A stretch of 27,466 nt of DNA from an uncultured Sutterella sp. (GCA_900754475.1 CAAECY010000013.1:1-27466), one strand, 5' to 3'; shown: positions 16,201 through 23,242, counted from the stretch's first letter. Notes: a model not told the origin generated them from the letters alone. Made by a program: numbers and translations.

Positions 16201-18915
16201 CGTATCGAAGCGGACCTCAAAGCGACGAACGACTGGAAAACGCGCGTTGCCGAAAAGCTCCTTCCCGTTTCGGACCGATCGCCCGTGGTCGCGCGCCTTG
16301 CGGCCGCGCTCCTTACGGACCCCGACGGGTGGACCGAAGCCTACGAAGACCTGCAGAAGCTCGAGCGGCAGCGGGCGCCCTTCGTGCGCCGTCGGGCGCT
16401 TCTTGAAAAGCTCGGCGCCGCCGCGCCCGAATGGCGCGACGCCCTTCTGGAGGGTCGCCCCGGGTTTGACGGCACGACCGTTCCCGCCGACATCGAAAAG
16501 GCGTGGGACTGGAAGCAAAAAGACCGCCTTTACCGCGAGTGGACGTCGGAAAGCCCCGAAGCGCTCCAAGAGAAAGCCGCGCGGCTTTCGCGCGAACTGC
16601 GCTCGAACACCGCGCGTCTTGCGGCCGAAAAGGCCTGGTACGCGACGAAAAAGCGCCTCGAAGGGTCCAGTCAGGTTTCGAATCTCTCGAAGCTCGTTTA
16701 CTACATGAAGCGCGCGAGCGGGCACGGGAAGAAGGTGGCGGAATACCGTCGGGAGGCGAACAGGCTTCTCCCCGACTGTCAGGCGGCCGTCCCCGTCTGG
16801 ATCATGATGCTCCAGGACGCGCTTCTCAACTTCAACAGCGCGGGACGGTTCGACATCGTGATCGTCGACGAAGCGAGTCAGGCGGATTTGCTTGCGCTTC
16901 CCGTTCTCTACATGGCGGACAAAGTCATCGTCGTCGGCGACGACAAGCAGGTGACGCCTTTGGCGGTCGGCACGAATCTCGACACGGTCGACGCCCTCGC
17001 GCGCCGGTTCCTCGCGGGCCGCGTCAAAGAGCCCAAGCTCTACAACGCACAGATTTCGCTCTACGACGTCATCAAGACGATGGGGTTCCCGACGCACATG
17101 CTGCGGGAACACTTCCGGTGCGTTCCCGAAATCATCGGCTACTGCAACCGCTTGAGTTACGCGGGGTCCATTCGTCCGCTTCGCGACGGCTCGAGCACGA
17201 ACCTCAAGCCCGCGATCGTTCCCTACCGCGTGGAAAACGTTGAGGTCGTCGACGACGCGACGGATGCGGCCGCGGAAACGCGCGCCAACCGCGCCGAAGC
17301 GGAAGCGGTTGTTCGTCTCATGCAGGCGATGATTGCCGATCCCGCGTACGAGGGTAAGACCTTCGGCGTCATCTCGATGCGAAGCGGTTCGCAGTCGCAG
17401 ATTCGCCTTCTCAAAAACCTCATCTACGCCGCCTTCGATCCGCGCGACATCGAAAAGCGTCGGATCCTCTGCGGGAGTTCCGCGGAATTCCAGGGGGACG
17501 AGCGCGACGTCATTCTCCTTTCGCTCGTCGACTCGGCCGCTCCGGGGAAGATGCTCCGAAAGCTCGGCGACGGGAACGACGACCTGCAGAAAAAGCGCTG
17601 GAACGTGGCCGTAAGCCGTGCGCGCGACCAGCTCTGGATCGTGCACTCGTTCGATCCCCAGTCGCAGCTCAAGCACGACGACCTGCGCTACGGGCTCTTT
17701 GCCTGGGCGCGGGAAGCTTCGCGCGCGGTCGACATCGATCGCGTGAAGAGCGCCTCGGATTCGCCCTTCGAACTCGAAGTCGCCACCGCCCTTTTGAAGC
17801 GCGGCTTCAAGGTCGAGCAGCAGTACGAAGTCGGGGCCTATCGCATTGACATGGTGCTTTCCTCGCGCGGCCGCAAGGCGGCCCTCGAATGCGACGGCGA
17901 ACGCTACCACTCGACCGACGCCCAGATCCGCGACGACATAGAACGCCAAACGGTGCTCGAACGAAACGGCTGGCGCTTCATCCGCCTGCGCGGCTCCGAA
18001 TACTTTCGCAACAAGGAAGCCGCCTTGGAGCGGGTCGTTCGCGACCTCAAGGCGCTCGGGATCGAACCCGAGACGGAGGGCGACGTTGCGTCGGGCACCC
18101 CGGCCGCCACTCCGTTGCTCGCCCGCGTCCTCTCGAATTACGAGCGCCTTGCCGCGGGCGAAGCGCTCGACGTCGTCGAAACGGTCGAAGCTGTCGAAGC
18201 GATCGAGGAGCCCGCGAGTGAAGCGACTGAAGCTGCCGATGCAACCGAAACTGCCGAGGTGACGGATGCGACCGATGCGTTCGAAGCCGACGCGGCGCCT
18301 CTTCCCGCGAAGGACGACCTCGTGACCGTCGTGCCTGTTGAGCCGGCTGAGCCGACGGAGACGACGGAGACGACGGAGACGAAAGAGACGACGGATGAGC
18401 CCGAAGTCGTTGAGGTGGTTGAACCCGTCGAAGCGACGGACGTCGAAGAGCCTGCCGAAAGCGAAGCGGAAAGTGAAGCCGAAAGCGGCGGCGCGACGGC
18501 GTCCGAAACGCCCGAGGAACCGAATGACGAGCCTCACAATGAGCCTCTCGATCCGGCCGAGCTCGATGCTCGTCCCTTCGTCCGCGCGCTCCTTGCGGCG
18601 CTCACGACGAACGCGTCCGAACCCTTGACGGTGACGACGGATGCGACGGGCGTCACCCTCCTCGCCCGCTCGGGCGCGGCGGCGGCACGCATTGCGGCCT
18701 CGGGCGACGAGTCGGAGCCGATCACGCTCGAAATCCTCCGAGCGCAGGGTCTGCGAGCGCGCGGGCTTCCGGCAGCGGTCGACAAGAACGGCGACTACCG
18801 CGTCTGGCGGCTCGACGCTTCCGAAGTCGGTGACGAGGCTCAAGCGGTCGATCTCGCACGCCGATTCGCCGCTTACGTACAGCGCGTTGCTGTTAAACTA
18901 GGCGAGACGGCGTGA
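13273..18915 (+). CDS. Giant SF1 (Upf1-like) helicase fused to a PD-(D/E)XK/Vsr-like nuclease
   Basis: 1880 residues. Helicase motifs: I GPPGTGKT (467-474), II VDEAS (1198-1202), III GDDKQ (1222-1226), a Q-G-D-E-R element (1407-1411), VI VAVSRAR (1445-1451). About 720 residues separate motifs I and II, rich in Arg/Glu helices. From ~1497 (SPFELEVATALLKRGF) a nuclease fold follows with Asp1526, ECDGERYH (1539-1546) and ERNGWRFIRLRGSEYF. This resembles DUF559/REase_MTES_1575/Vsr-like endonucleases. A Glu/Thr/Val/Pro low-complexity linker (~1633-1760) leads to a ~115-residue C-terminal domain. No recognised domain is seen in the first ~440 residues. Helicase-nuclease fusions of this size are common in phage-defence islands, so defence is likely but inferred. 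The ATG at 13273 lacks a clear ribosome site and no other start is better supported. It is a single gene with no evident partner. Confidence 0.85.
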   Translation: MQASPEQCDAVESLFTFVEEVAGIRQAKIKNLSKCDWKLDMRDVDPSLPGVLEVFREGSDDPTLLCRIELLDLPAAPLAPAELIEHLEGGRTAAASTAALVWKGDFGTRTLEGARNAQLAIPGVEREIAETEKRLAEPAGVRDGEGDVEGAATGATDSTDAAELTALLDALRRKLEALRADAALLPLLEARDAWLAKRAEWLKERLPRERNKALFERFLTAREKLEASNLRSELLVGNFVFTSSPGLTETGEIADYPLVAQPIEITIGSSKRNLPLLEVRVDESASPRFLGEVVQVFAEERIDLAVLNELKEYVASASPEVLGDEALTSEIRNAAVRLSTACRWIDPNDAESRVTDAELEASGVKFRIAPRPVLFLQDRPTGIKEAVEAIRARIDDSSDIPQHLVEIVSPDAFPTYAPEDDRKPTLEEKLAATAGEDETILLTKPANTEQLAIARSIMRNDVVLVQGPPGTGKTHTIANLLGHFLAQGKRVLVTSQTTKALAVLKEKLPEEIQPLCVSVIQDKKDLERTAVALQRTISATTLTELSESIEGLEADRRTLTADLHAARSRLYALRLNETKGPVYQGVEIPIRDLAEDLRRNEALAGLIPGEPEAGPMPLTAEELRDLYATNGRWEAETQRELSLELPDSAELPTGEKMREMSDEYARLRDAASPEKTGIARVSGRSNAGGTSFLEYATASGARLLVKRDRTAMLDEDPGFELIEKCDSDPILRAALLAALDPSPDAGGADLFATLGQKLSTLDDAEREMIRRRMSTGLAVEFPKDSLTEGGSAARKEAAEWFAQNAPEGRLGWFSRVFGKGKKMLAALASVTVNGKSPNTREMFEAIAAECVYREKERETADRWNAVARTAGAPDFASFASCGEKGSSAATELARTYGDVLPKAAGSRATVVRLLEDLRDAEVSAYDADGKAIDLPLDAMNAEGKLDEKKAFEDPEGLLAALSTLVRDLLRPVHAYRRIEADLKATNDWKTRVAEKLLPVSDRSPVVARLAAALLTDPDGWTEAYEDLQKLERQRAPFVRRRALLEKLGAAAPEWRDALLEGRPGFDGTTVPADIEKAWDWKQKDRLYREWTSESPEALQEKAARLSRELRSNTARLAAEKAWYATKKRLEGSSQVSNLSKLVYYMKRASGHGKKVAEYRREANRLLPDCQAAVPVWIMMLQDALLNFNSAGRFDIVIVDEASQADLLALPVLYMADKVIVVGDDKQVTPLAVGTNLDTVDALARRFLAGRVKEPKLYNAQISLYDVIKTMGFPTHMLREHFRCVPEIIGYCNRLSYAGSIRPLRDGSSTNLKPAIVPYRVENVEVVDDATDAAAETRANRAEAEAVVRLMQAMIADPAYEGKTFGVISMRSGSQSQIRLLKNLIYAAFDPRDIEKRRILCGSSAEFQGDERDVILLSLVDSAAPGKMLRKLGDGNDDLQKKRWNVAVSRARDQLWIVHSFDPQSQLKHDDLRYGLFAWAREASRAVDIDRVKSASDSPFELEVATALLKRGFKVEQQYEVGAYRIDMVLSSRGRKAALECDGERYHSTDAQIRDDIERQTVLERNGWRFIRLRGSEYFRNKEAALERVVRDLKALGIEPETEGDVASGTPAATPLLARVLSNYERLAAGEALDVVETVEAVEAIEEPASEATEAADATETAEVTDATDAFEADAAPLPAKDDLVTVVPVEPAEPTETTETTETKETTDEPEVVEVVEPVEATDVEEPAESEAESEAESGGATASETPEEPNDEPHNEPLDPAELDARPFVRALLAALTTNASEPLTVTTDATGVTLLARSGAAAARIAASGDESEPITLEILRAQGLRARGLPAAVDKNGDYRVWRLDASEVGDEAQAVDLARRFAAYVQRVAVKLGETA
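18354..18396 (+). repeat. In-frame 9-bp microsatellite in the helicase linker
   Basis: The unit ACGGAGACG is repeated about four times, encoding Thr-Glu-Thr runs (TETTETTETKETT). Copy changes would lengthen or shorten the acidic linker without a frameshift. Confidence 0.8.
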
Positions 18916-19143
18916 GAACGGCGTTCCGATTTTTCAATCTTTTCTAGGGAGGGGCGCTTCTTGCGTGCAACATACGCGCAATGAGCGCCGAAAAACGAAG
19001 ATGTACCTCGAAGGCTGGGATTGGTGATGCGATTCGCCCGACCGAGCAATCGGACGGGCGGTCGGCACAAAAGAACGAACGGGCGACTTCCTGCGGGACT
19101 GCCGCCCGTTTGCTTTTTTGACTCGGCCGGCTGAAGCTCTACG
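18857..19143 (+). repeat. Tandem duplication, copy A (helicase 3' end plus downstream)
   Basis: Begins CACGCCGATTCGCC inside the last codons of the helicase gene and runs through the stop, a shared AACATACGCGCAATGAGC segment, a hairpin CGCCCG/CGGGCG (19035-19060), and the terminator. Copy B starts 322 bp later with the same bases and closely follows it, with scattered substitutions and small indels. Confidence 0.9.
19078..19119 (+). terminator. Rho-independent terminator after the helicase gene
   Basis: AACGGGCG (19078-19085) pairs with CGCCCGTT (19103-19110), followed by TGC and six T. It is part of duplicated copy A. The equivalent in copy B (19394-19426) keeps the stem but has only four T. 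Confidence 0.75.
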
Positions 19144-19235
19144 TCTACAAAATCGGCGACGACGGGTTGCCGATTCCGCACGCCGATTCGCCGTACGTGC
19201 AACACGTTGCGGCTAAAATAGGCGAAACGGCGTGA
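19122..19235 (+). pseudogene. Orphan C-terminal remnant of a second helicase-like gene
   Basis: An open frame without a start codon ends ...YVQHVAAKIGETA and stop. The helicase proper ends ...YVQRVAVKLGETA, nine of the last twelve residues being identical. Upstream residues (LKLYVYKIGDDGLPIP) differ from the helicase. The frame is closed by TGA at 19119-19121 and has no ribosome site, so it is not expressed as a protein by itself. It is best read as the tail of a lost or rearranged paralogue. Confidence 0.65.
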
Positions 19236-19460
19236 GAACGTCGTTCCGACAGGTTCAACATTTTGAAAGGAGGGGCGCTCCCGCAACATACGCGCAATGA
19301 GCGCCGAAAAACGACGATGTTCCTCGACGGCTGGGATTGGTGATGCGATTCGCCCAACCGAGCAATCGGACGGGCGGTCCGCACAAACGAACGAACGGGC
19401 GGCGTCCTTCCGGATTGTCGCCCGTTTGCTTTTCGGCTCGGCCGGCGAAAGCTCGACCTC
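19179..19460 (+). repeat. Tandem duplication, copy B
   Basis: Second copy of the 18857-19143 unit, in the same orientation, with the same order of elements: C-terminal codons, stop, ATGAGCGCCGAAAAACGA segment, hairpin, terminator-like stem. Substitutions, many at third codon positions in the coding tail, suggest the copies have diverged for some time or derive from different paralogues. Confidence 0.9.
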
Positions 19461-19710
19461 GTTGAGAGCGTCGAGGGCCTTCGGGAGCCCGCCTACGAAA
19501 AGATGCGGGCGGCACCCCGACCACGGATGCCGCCCGCGGACCGCACGATGCGTGCGGTCGGACCAAGGAGAGGGACGGGTTTCGAGCCGCGAGAAGACGC
19601 CGCCCGAAACCCCGAGGAGAACGGAGGAGAAGACCGCCGGCCCGAGAAGAGCGCTCCCCGCCTCCCCCGACGGGAAGCGCCCTCACCGGATCGGACCGGA
19701 CCGGTACGTG
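19461..19710. other. Gene-free GC-rich segment with three hairpins
   Basis: No gene seen. Three inverted repeats stand out. GCGGGCGGCA (19505-19514) / TGCCGCCCGC (19528-19537) is followed on the minus strand by ATCTTTTC and is the best terminator candidate for the porin-reductase unit. GACCGCAC (19539-19546) / GTGCGGTC (19552-19559) has a 5-nt loop. AGAGCGCTCCCC (19648-19659) / GGGAAGCGCCCT (19672-19683) is a 12-bp stem with two G-U pairs but a poor T-run. Confidence 0.5.
19505..19537 (-). terminator. Candidate terminator of the flavoprotein reductase gene
   Basis: Perfect 10-bp stem GCGGGCGGCA/TGCCGCCCGC with a 13-nt loop, followed on the minus strand by ATCTTTTC. It lies about 175 bp past the gene's stop. 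Confidence 0.4.
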
Positions 19711-21204
19711 TCAGAGACCTTCGGCGGCGGACTTCCCGGCGATGCGCCCGAAGATCAGACAGTCGACGATCGAAACCGTCCCCAAGCGCACCATCCCGTG
19801 CACGCCTCCGGTGATTTCACCCGCGGCATAAAGCCCCGGAATCACCTTGCCGTCTGCGGCAAGCACGCGGGCCTTCGGGTCGATCGCAAGGCCGCCCATC
19901 GTGTAGTGAACGCGCGGCCAGAGGCGCACGGAATAGAACTCGCCCTTGTTTTCGAGCGTGTCGTCGAAGATCTTCGCCTTGAAATCGGGATCGGCCTTGC
20001 GGGCGATGTACCCGTTCCAACGGGCGAGCTCCTCGACGAGTGCCGCCTTCGGGATCTTATGGAAGTCGGCGAGAGCCTCGATCGAATCGAACTTCTTGAC
20101 AACGCCCTTTTCAAGCCCCGTCTTGAGGGCTGCCGCGGGCACGTGCTTCACGTTCTCGGTCGAGACGACGAGCACCGCGGGGTGTCCCGTCGCAACGATC
20201 GCGTCGGAGCGCACCTTGCGGTTGCCCGTTTCGTTGACGAAACGCTTCCCGGTCTTCGGATCCACCATGAACCCGTACCCCACAACCGCCTCGACGATCT
20301 TCGGCGCGACGCCGAAGCCCGGTTCGTCGGGCGAGGTCCACGGCCCCAACTGGATCCAATCCATATGCAGGGTCGCGGCGCCGATCTTCTGCGCCGCAAT
20401 CAGGGCGTCGCCCGTCGCACCCGCCTGGTTCGTGCTTTCGAGCAGCGGCCCGAGGCGCGGATCGTGAAGGCTTCGGAGCGCAACGTTTTGCGAGAAGCCC
20501 CCGCCCGCGAGCACGATCCCCTTCGTCGTACGGTAGTAGACGAGTTTTCCAGAATCGTCCTTCGGGAAGACGTAGCCTTCGCGCACGGCCGCGCCCACGA
20601 CGCGACCGTTTTCGGTGAGGATTTCCTCAAGGCGCGTGCGCGTCGAAATGACGATGCCTTCCGCCTTGCACTTCTCAACCAAGGGCTTCACGAGCTTCGC
20701 GCCGTTCCCGTTCTGGTAGGCGGCGCTGCGCGCGACGGAGTGCCCGCCGTGGTAGGCGAGTCGGTCGAACTTGACGCCGATGTAGTCGCGCACCCATTCG
20801 TACGTGGGAAGCGCGTTGTCGGCAACGACGCGGGCGAGCTCTTCGTGGACGAGCCCCCCGCCCGACTTCAGCATGTCGGCATAGAGCTGATCGGGCGAAT
20901 CCTGGATGCCGGCCTTTTTCTGAAGGTCGTTTCCGGGCGCGGCGATCCCGCCCCCGCAAAGGAGGGAGTTGCCGCCCAGAATCGCCATCTTTTCGATGAC
21001 GACGGGCTTCGCGCCCGCGTCTTTCGCCTCAACGGCGGCGCAAAGACCCGCGTAGCCCGAACCGACGATCAGAAGGTCGACCGTCTTATCCCAGGTCGGA
21101 GCCTGTCCGCAGACGAGTTCCCGCGCGGAGACGCCCGCGGCGGCAAAGCTCGCAGCCCCCGCCGCAACGGAACCGAGGAAACGACGACGCGTAGTGACTG
21201 TCAT
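19711..21204 (-). CDS. Tat-exported FAD-dependent reductase of the fumarate reductase (flavocytochrome c) family
   Basis: 497 residues. A twin-arginine signal (RRRFLG, residues 6-11, then an Ala-rich stretch to ~27) directs the folded protein to the periplasm. The FAD Rossmann motif GSGYAG is at 48-53. HYTMGGL places His433, and Arg473 follows 40 residues later, the same spacing as His504/Arg544 of Shewanella Fcc3. Arg329 (NETGNR) fits the proton-donor Arg402. At the place of Fcc3 His365 (QAHPT) this protein reads QLGPW, so fumarate may not be the substrate. Relatives reduce urocanate, methacrylate, cinnamates and other enoates. There is no haem-c (CxxCH) or FMN-binding domain, so electrons must come from a partner not seen here. 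The start has GGAG at 9 nt. It follows the porin gene by 24 bp, probably in one transcript. Confidence 0.88.
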   Translation of the reverse strand: MTVTTRRRFLGSVAAGAASFAAAGVSARELVCGQAPTWDKTVDLLIVGSGYAGLCAAVEAKDAGAKPVVIEKMAILGGNSLLCGGGIAAPGNDLQKKAGIQDSPDQLYADMLKSGGGLVHEELARVVADNALPTYEWVRDYIGVKFDRLAYHGGHSVARSAAYQNGNGAKLVKPLVEKCKAEGIVISTRTRLEEILTENGRVVGAAVREGYVFPKDDSGKLVYYRTTKGIVLAGGGFSQNVALRSLHDPRLGPLLESTNQAGATGDALIAAQKIGAATLHMDWIQLGPWTSPDEPGFGVAPKIVEAVVGYGFMVDPKTGKRFVNETGNRKVRSDAIVATGHPAVLVVSTENVKHVPAAALKTGLEKGVVKKFDSIEALADFHKIPKAALVEELARWNGYIARKADPDFKAKIFDDTLENKGEFYSVRLWPRVHYTMGGLAIDPKARVLAADGKVIPGLYAAGEITGGVHGMVRLGTVSIVDCLIFGRIAGKSAAEGL

Positions 21205-21228
21205 TTTTTCACTCTCCATTTCAAACGT

Positions 21229-22371
21229 TCAGAAACGGGTCATGAGGCCCGCGAGCACTTCGTAGGCGTTCGGATCGCGTTCGTCCGAGCTTTCGCCCGC
21301 CCAGCCGGCACCCGCGTAGAGCTTCGTGCGCTTGCTTAGCGGAAACTCGTACCCGACCCCCGCGTTGTAGCGATCAAGATCCCCGTCGCCTTCGATTTGG
21401 TCGCGCTGTCCCATCACGCGATCGAGCTTCGCGTTCATGTAGCCGAGGCTCGCTTTAAACGTCCCCGGACCCGCCGGAATGTCGGCGCCGAGAAGAAGGC
21501 TCGCGCCCTTGTACGTGGCGCCCGCAGCGAGAACATTGAACTTCCCCTGGTCGCCCTGGAATTCGGAGCCCTTCATGCCGCCGAAGTACATGCCCGAGGC
21601 GTAGAGCTTCGCGACGCCGAAGTCGTAGTGGCCGCCCAAGCTCACGGCGATCGAGTCGTCATAGTCGGCGGCGGTGTTCGCATAGAGGACCGAGTCGACG
21701 ACGGCGGCAAGATGCAGGTTCCCGGCCGTATAGGTCGCGCCCAGGCCCCACTGCCGATCGGCGCTCGCCTTACCTTCCGTGCCTGCGCCGTTCGAATTCG
21801 ACTTCAACGAATACTGCGCGTAAAGCTGCACGCCCGACCAGACGGGACTGCGGTACGTGATCGCGTTGTCGATCGCCTTGAAGCCGCCCGGCATCGTGTA
21901 CTTGGTGCCGCCCAAGTAGTCGCCCCAGGAGTTCGAGAAGGGACTCAACTTCGTGCCCCAAATGCCCGTCGTCCCGAAGCCGCTTCGCAGAGCGCCCGAG
22001 CGACCGACAATCACGGTGCCCGCACGGTCGGATCCGAGCTCAAGTTGCGAGACGCGCTGGAAAAGCCGCCCGCCCGTCATCGTGCCGTCGTCCGACCCGA
22101 ACTGACCTTCGAGCATGAAGCCCGCGGTGAGGCCGTTGCCGAGATCTTCGGAGCCCTTAAGACCCCAGCGGTTCGGGATGGTCTGGCTGCTTTTCATCTG
22201 CGCCTGATCGGTCGCGTCGGTCCCCGCGCGGTCCTGGTCGACGTGTTGGTAGTTGAGGCCCGTGTCGATGATGCCGTAGACCGTCACGTCGGCTGCGGCC
22301 CCCGTGGCGAAAAGCGCACCGAGGGTTCCGACGACGAGCGCGGAAAGTGCGGGACGAAAGTTCGTGGTCAT
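21229..22371 (-). CDS. Outer-membrane porin (Porin_4, Burkholderiales type)
   Basis: 380 residues. A signal peptide (hydrophobic 8-26, cleavage likely near GAAA|DVTVYG) is followed by the porin start DVTVYGIIDTGL, typical of betaproteobacterial trimeric porins. Regular alternating beta-strand pattern continues to the terminal ...LMTRF; the final Phe is the BAM recognition residue. RWGLKGSEDLGNGLTAGFMLEGQF is split here as RWGLKGSEDLG and GFMLEGQF, both conserved family segments. The start at 22371 has AAGGAGAC. It precedes the Tat reductase by 24 bp, which suggests the pair imports and reduces a small organic acceptor; the substrate is unknown. Confidence 0.93.
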   Translation of the reverse strand: MTTNFRPALSALVVGTLGALFATGAAADVTVYGIIDTGLNYQHVDQDRAGTDATDQAQMKSSQTIPNRWGLKGSEDLGNGLTAGFMLEGQFGSDDGTMTGGRLFQRVSQLELGSDRAGTVIVGRSGALRSGFGTTGIWGTKLSPFSNSWGDYLGGTKYTMPGGFKAIDNAITYRSPVWSGVQLYAQYSLKSNSNGAGTEGKASADRQWGLGATYTAGNLHLAAVVDSVLYANTAADYDDSIAVSLGGHYDFGVAKLYASGMYFGGMKGSEFQGDQGKFNVLAAGATYKGASLLLGADIPAGPGTFKASLGYMNAKLDRVMGQRDQIEGDGDLDRYNAGVGYEFPLSKRTKLYAGAGWAGESSDERDPNAYEVLAGLMTRF

Positions 22372-22626
22372 GAACGTCTCCTTCTTTTTTGTTCGATGGT
22401 TGAATGAGACGGCTCGCCCGGGCAGGCGCTCGCCGTCGACCCCGAAGGAATAGCACGCGGTCCTACGCGCGTAACCTCGGACTCCAACCCCGAAGAAACC
22501 CGAGGCCAAACCTCGAATTTCCCCTGGATTTACAGGTTTTCAAGGAGAGTGACGTTCGTCATCCCTGCGCTCTTTCTTCGTCCTTTCGTCCGTCTTTTCT
22601 CTTCCCTTCCGCTCTTTCGAGGACGA
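22372..22626 (-). promoter_or_regulatory. Upstream region of the porin-reductase unit
   Basis: No gene. On the minus strand a weak -35/-10 pair TTGGAG (22482-22487) and TAGGAC (22460-22465) with 16 bp between could drive the porin, giving a leader of about 80 nt. A 5-bp hairpin CGAGG/CCTCG (22501-22515) lies just upstream. No regulator site was recognised. Confidence 0.25.
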
Positions 22627-22660
22627 CGAAAAAGCCGGCGGTGTCCCGTCGGCTTTTTCG
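22627..22660 (-). terminator. Rho-independent terminator after the cupin gene
   Basis: CGAAAAAGCCG (22627-22637) / CGGCTTTTTCG (22650-22660), an 11-bp stem with T-runs in both directions, lies 100 bp past the cupin stop and upstream of the porin promoter region. It insulates the two minus-strand units. Confidence 0.85.
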
Positions 22661-22760
22661 TTGCGGCTCTCGCCGCAGTGGAAAGGAGAAACGACCCCCG
22701 CCTCTCCTTTCCGTTATTCCACTTTCCGGATCGAATTTCCTTTCGGACGTTCGCGTGCGC

Positions 22761-23141
22761 TCAGTGCCAGGGCGCCTTTTCGTCGCAGGGAACGCCGTCC
22801 GTCATCGTGAAGCCTTCGAGGCTCCCCGCCTTCGTCTGCACGCAGATGAAGGTGATGGCGCTGTCGGCCGCGGCACGGATCGCGCGACGGCCTTCGGGCG
22901 AGATGCGGAACCAGTCGCCCGCGGCGATCGGGTGCACGGTGCCGTCGAGGTAGAGTTCGCCGCGACCCGCGAGCACGCCGTAGAGCTCTTCGTTCTTCGT
23001 ATGGCGGTGCACGAACGGAACGGCGGCGCCGGCGGGAAGCGTGTTGATGCTCGTTTCGCAGCCCGTCAGATGAAGCTGTTCGTGGAGCTCGGTGCGGCCC
23101 GCGGCGGGATCGGCGTGAACGATTTCAAAAACTTCGGACAT
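22761..23141 (-). CDS. Small cupin-domain protein
   Basis: 126 residues, a single cupin barrel. The first cupin motif HRHTKNEELYGVLAGRGELY begins at His45 with His47 and Glu51/Glu52 as likely metal ligands. The second motif (GDWFRISPEGRRAI, 75-88) has no histidine where one is usual, so the metal site may be incomplete or use another residue. No transmembrane or signal segment. Small cupins of this kind are often sugar or small-molecule binding proteins or isomerases; no substrate can be given. The start at 23141 has AAGGAG at 7 nt. It is a single-gene transcript with its own promoter (23214-23242) and terminator. Confidence 0.85.
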   Translation of the reverse strand: MSEVFEIVHADPAAGRTELHEQLHLTGCETSINTLPAGAAVPFVHRHTKNEELYGVLAGRGELYLDGTVHPIAAGDWFRISPEGRRAIRAAADSAITFICVQTKAGSLEGFTMTDGVPCDEKAPWH

Positions 23142-23187
23142 GGTGTTTCTCCTTCTTGGGTTGGGGATGACTGCGTGAGCACTCGAA

Positions 23188-23242
23188 TTAGTTCGATGTC
23201 TCACTAATTGCGAATCCTACGCCTCATTTAGTTCGATGTCAA
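23188..23242 (-). promoter_or_regulatory. Sigma-70 promoter with two repeated operator-like sites (cupin gene)
   Basis: On the minus strand TTGACA (23237-23242), a 17-bp spacer and TAGGAT (23214-23219) form a near-consensus promoter 73 bp before the cupin ATG. The 13-mer GACATCGAACTAA occurs twice in the same orientation (23228-23240 and 23188-23200), 40 bp apart. One copy overlaps the -35 and spacer, the other falls just past the expected start of transcription. The second copy sits in an ATTAGT/ACTAAT inverted repeat (23187-23208). The layout suggests repression by a dimeric regulator. Confidence 0.75.

Noticed and set aside
13114..18843. 1909-codon open frame on the minus strand opposite the helicase
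   Set aside because: It lacks a ribosome site and domain motifs, is dominated by Arg/Gly/Phe, and mirrors the helicase codons exactly; GC-rich codon use leaves antisense frames open.
18873..19384. Minus-strand frames across the tandem duplication (138 and 79 codons) that resemble each other
   Set aside because: They are alike only because the DNA is duplicated; no ribosome sites, and they run through the terminator stem.
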